Assembly (NCBI GenBank): GCA_023213395.1
Contig: CM041465.1
Location: 157,239,741 to 157,303,740, forward strand
DNA: 64,000 bases
Source: Cycas panzhihuaensis
Lineage: Eukaryota > Cycadophyta
Direction of reading: 5' to 3'
Of the stretch, positions 61,443 to 64,000 are shown piece by piece. A program made the position numbers and the translations under genes. Every line of letters starts with the position of its first letter. Within the stretch, counting starts at the first letter, position 1. The notes beneath the pieces are model-generated. The model worked only from the letters and a program-made list of their open reading frames with translations, searched no databases and was not told the DNA's origin.

Positions 61443-61740
61443 TGAAAAGGGTTAATGACACAAGGTCATTACATTAGTTGATTATTTCGAAAAAGGGTCT
61501 TAAGTGAATTTTAAATTAGATCACTTAAGTGAAATGCACTTTCATATGCATTATGTGTAATTTCATTTCACCTAACTCTAATGCTCCCTCTCTCAATATA
61601 AAAGTAAAAGCTCAATGGAGGAGATTCATTCTTACCTCCCTATTTTGTGAGAGCTACTTTCTTTCTCTCAAGTCTCTCTTACTCCCATGTTTGCCTTTGT
61701 GTTTAGTGCATGGAGATGAAGGATAGATCCACTCTTTTTA
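61443..61740 (+). repeat. Copia 3' LTR
   Basis: Starts TGAAAAGGGTTAATGACACA and ends CACTCTTTTTA; its last CA has become TA. Followed directly by the ATAGG target copy. Confidence 0.95.
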
Positions 61741-61947
61741 ATAGGGCCCCCTTATTGCAAGTAAAAGGCTTCTTGTTGAAGAATAGGGCCTTCTTGTTGT
61801 AGATAAAGGGCTCCTTATTGAGAAATAGGGCTCTTTGCTATAGATAAGGGGGTCCTTATTAAGGACATGGTCCTCCTTATTAAAAATTAGTTCCTCCTTA
61901 TTAGTAGTTAAGTGCTCCTTATTAATAAGGATGTTAAAAAATAGCAT
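61741..61947. repeat. Minisatellite, right part
   Basis: About ten degenerate units of roughly 20 bp around ATAGGGCTCCTTATTGTAG. It continues the array at 54060-54142, now separated by the Copia insertion. Confidence 0.85.
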
Positions 61948-61959
61948 TCAAGAGAATTT

Positions 61960-62474
61960 TAGTAGGCGAAACAGGAAGGCGAACTGTGTATAGTGCTGGA
62001 GGCAGCTAGGGTTTGTTCGCATCGTGGGCGAAGACGGGGGGACATCCTCCCAGACGGGAAGGCTAGATGGCGTGATGCCTCTAGCAGATCAGTGTCTACA
62101 CGCTGACGGAGACGCGAGGGAGAGCAAACAGCTCGCTGCCCAGAAGACTGCGAGAAGGCCAATCCGGCCAAGTTTTATTCTGTATGCTCGTCCAGAGCCC
62201 GTGGAAGGTGTGTGGGCAGGGAGATGTTGGAGCACAGACAGAAGGGGTCAGAGTTCTTACAAGGTAATGGCACTGAGAAGGTTAGGAGTACACGTCCGAG
62301 GGTTTCAAGGACACAAGAGAATCAGATCAAGAATGACATACATGTCCGGGACTGGTGTTCTAGAAGCTTAGCCAAAGGGACTCGATTTTGCATAGACAAG
62401 TTAATGGTGAGTTTAAGCTGCTTCAGCAAGTATTTTAAGTTCTTTTCTGTGTTGTTCCCATGTTGCAGACATCC
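61960..62474 (+). promoter_or_regulatory. LINE 5' untranslated region (probable internal promoter)
   Basis: GC-rich, with CpG-containing words rare elsewhere in the window (for example GACGGAGACGCGAGG, ACGGGGGGAC). It lies directly upstream of ORF1. LINEs carry their promoter inside this region; that part is family knowledge. The open frame at 62024-62371 is probably a by-product of the GC content. Confidence 0.6.
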
Positions 62475-63903
62475 ATGAACCAGTCTCAGTCTTCCCCTTT
62501 GGGGAGGACTTACCTTGATGTATTAAGAACCGGAAACCAAGAGGAACAAGAAATAATCCCAGTCAAAATTGGAAACAGATATAAAATTTCTATACCGAAA
62601 GAGGTTACCGAGAAGACCATTCAGTATTGGGAGAATAGCCTGGTTGGAAGGTTCTCCGGTCCTAGGCTAGGTTTGGATATCATTAGGGAGTGGATTAGAA
62701 ATAAATGGAAGACTAGAAATCCTGTCCAAGTCATGGAAATGCCTAAGGGATGCGTCCTTTTTAGGTTTTTAAATCAGGAGGACATGATCTCCATTTTATT
62801 GAAGTCTCCATGGATGTTTGGTAGGAAGGCCATGACACTGGAGAAATGGCATCCAGATTTTAACCCAGGCATTCCTGTGGTTAAACAAGCTCCGGTTTAG
62901 GTTCAATTTCCCGGACTCCCCCTACACTTCTGGAATCCGAAGACGATCAAAGGGGCGGCTAGAATGATAGGGCCACTTTTAGCTTTGGATTCAGCTACAA
63001 AAAATAGATCTAGATTGATGAATGCCAGATTCTGTGTTCTGGCTAAGCTTGACAGTGAGCTCCCGACTGAGGTAGAGATCGAATCAGATGGTAGATCTAT
63101 TATCCAAGACTTATTTTATGAGGTGGAAGGCTTCAGGTGTACAAAATGCAAGAATAAGGGGCATCTCCCCTTTCAATGTCCAGGGATCCCTCCGAGTGAG
63201 GATTTCCAGGAGGTAGGGAAGGAGGAAGAAGAAATTAGGAGGGAGACTCTATCAGGAGAAGATAGACCAGATAAGGTTGACATTAGAGAAGAGAATGTCC
63301 ATAGTGAGTCTTTGGGCGGCGGGAAGGACTTTGCGGAGGCCTGCCCCACAGATAAAGGAATCTTATCGGTTAATAAGGAGATTCAGGAAGACGGGGGTAG
63401 GTCTAAAGGTGAAGTGACTGAAGGTAACTCATGCCTGGAGTTGGGGAAGGTGCTTGTGGATGTCAATGACCATTCAATGGACCTAGATCGGATGCAGGGG
63501 GAAGGGGACCCTCAGGCTACAACTGATGAGATGGCAATAGCCAAGCTTGCCAAGAACATAAACTAGGATTTGGAGGACTATTTATCTGAGCCTGAGGAAG
63601 GGGGCCCCAGAGATCAGGGGCAAGAGGAGAGACAGGTTAGTGCATCAGAAGGAGGAGGCGAGGTTGGCCCGGAGGAGCGGTCTGAGATAGAGGAGGAAGC
63701 GGGACATAGAAATGGGTTTCAAAAAGTAATACATCAGAACTAAGGAAGGCCCCAGACTATGGGATAGAGAAGAAGGTGGGCAAACCCCCTAGAAAGGCCA
63801 CCAGAGAGAAAGAAACTCAAGCCCAGATAGACCTGGGTTATCAGAGTACGCTAAAAGAGGGGGGTGCACTAGATGGCCCCAACCTCAGAAGTAGGAAAGG
63901 ATG
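62475..63903 (+). pseudogene. LINE ORF1 (DUF4283 domain, CCHC zinc knuckle)
   Basis: It starts MNQSQSSPLGRTYLDVLRTG (an in-frame ATG five codons earlier, at 62460, is also possible). The first half is a DUF4283-type domain: YWENSLVGRFSGPRLGLDII, WKTRNPVQVMEMPKGCVLFR, ILLKSPWMFGRKAMTLEKWH. After one TAG (62898; the usual text is V-W/R-PGLPLHFW) it goes on QFPGLPLHFW and DSATKNRSRLMNARFCVL. The knuckle CTKCKNKGHLPFQC is at about 63138-63179. An acidic, Glu- and Gly-rich C-terminal part follows. One more TAG lies near 63564 and a frameshift near 63730. The protein binds LINE RNA. Far better kept than other relics here. Confidence 0.88.
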
Positions 63904-63926
63904 AGGGGCGAGGCTACCGGTCACCC

Positions 63927-64000
63927 ATGAAGGTACTATCTTGGAATATTATGGGGCTAAATGCCCCATCCAAGCAGAGATTGGTCAAAGAATTAAGGAT
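63927..64000 (+). CDS. LINE ORF2, start of endonuclease domain (partial)
   Basis: MKVLSWNIMGLNAPSKQRLV begins 24 bases after the ORF1 stop and runs off the window. WNI-GLN is the first motif of the APE-type endonuclease, with its metal-binding Asn. The same start occurs at 11175. No stop is seen in the visible part. Confidence 0.85.
   Translation, partial: MKVLSWNIMGLNAPSKQRLVKELR

Larger units (their letters stand above)
54143..61740 (+). mobile_element. Complete Copia LTR retrotransposon with 5-bp target duplication
   Basis: 7598 bp between LTRs 54143-54440 and 61443-61740. ATAGG occurs directly before and after (54138-54142 and 61741-61745). A primer site, a leader of 2 kb, one polyprotein (gag, protease, integrase, RT, RNase H), a 3' untranslated region and the purine tract are all in place. 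The LTRs differ at about 14 of 298 positions by eye, mostly transitions, pointing to a moderately old insertion. It cannot be active: the frame holds about twenty stops and key residues are lost in protease and integrase. Confidence 0.96.
61950..64000 (+). mobile_element. 5' part of a younger LINE (continues beyond window)
   Basis: GC content rises sharply at about 61960. A 5' untranslated region (to 62474), ORF1 and the first codons of ORF2 follow. Its ORF1 end and ORF2 start match the older LINE at 11049-11230. Because it includes the 5' UTR, it may be full length. The exact 5' end and target duplication cannot be set here. It abuts the minisatellite. Confidence 0.88.

Noticed and set aside
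61741-61947. CRISPR-like array
   Set aside because: The units are directly adjacent, degenerate and of about 20 bp without unique spacers, in plant DNA. It is a minisatellite.
62024-62371. 115-codon open frame in the GC-rich region before ORF1
   Set aside because: It lies in the LINE 5' untranslated region. High GC makes stops rare, and no domain is seen.

Overview
This is nuclear DNA of a large-genome seed plant. AT-rich, decayed retrotransposons are nested inside one another, with Copia, Gypsy (including the Tat lineage) and plant L1-type LINE protein remains. I see no intact host gene, rRNA or tRNA. The very old, layered insertions would suit a gymnosperm-like genome, but the species cannot be named from this sequence.

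Layout. 1-1275: 3' end of a Copia element (RNase H and LTR). 1350-3265: 3' half of a LINE with poly-A. 3590-10303: minus-strand Gypsy element (gag, protease, RT, RNase H, integrase) with a likely solo LTR inside its RNase H. 11049-15471: 5'-truncated LINE with an exact 16-bp target-site duplication. 15526 to about 39853: a giant Tat-lineage Gypsy element with LTRs of about 3 kb, pol on the plus strand and an antisense coding remnant behind pol. Its 3' LTR is split by another LTR element (32256-38132). That element carries an antisense chain of plant gene pieces: a PPR repeat, a 2-oxoglutarate dioxygenase, a GTE/BET bromodomain-protein tail and a MARF1-like NYN domain.

41294-43485: an internally deleted Copia element, abutting head-to-head a minus-strand Copia (43486-51717). 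The latter is split by a gag-protease-only LTR element (46834-51125) whose 3' LTR holds about 205 bp of AT repeat. 51718-53990: a second minus-strand Copia, cut by the first. 54143-61740: a complete Copia element with 298-bp LTRs and a perfect 5-bp target duplication (ATAGG), inserted in a minisatellite. 61950-64000: the 5' end, ORF1 and first codons of ORF2 of a comparatively young GC-rich LINE related to the two older LINEs.

Decay. The longest relics keep one reading frame for thousands of bases yet contain many stops. Nearly all these stops can be read as C-to-T or G-to-A changes of Gln, Trp or Arg codons. This fits long-term deamination of methylated, silenced DNA. The most unusual feature is the multi-gene capture at 33950-34990.
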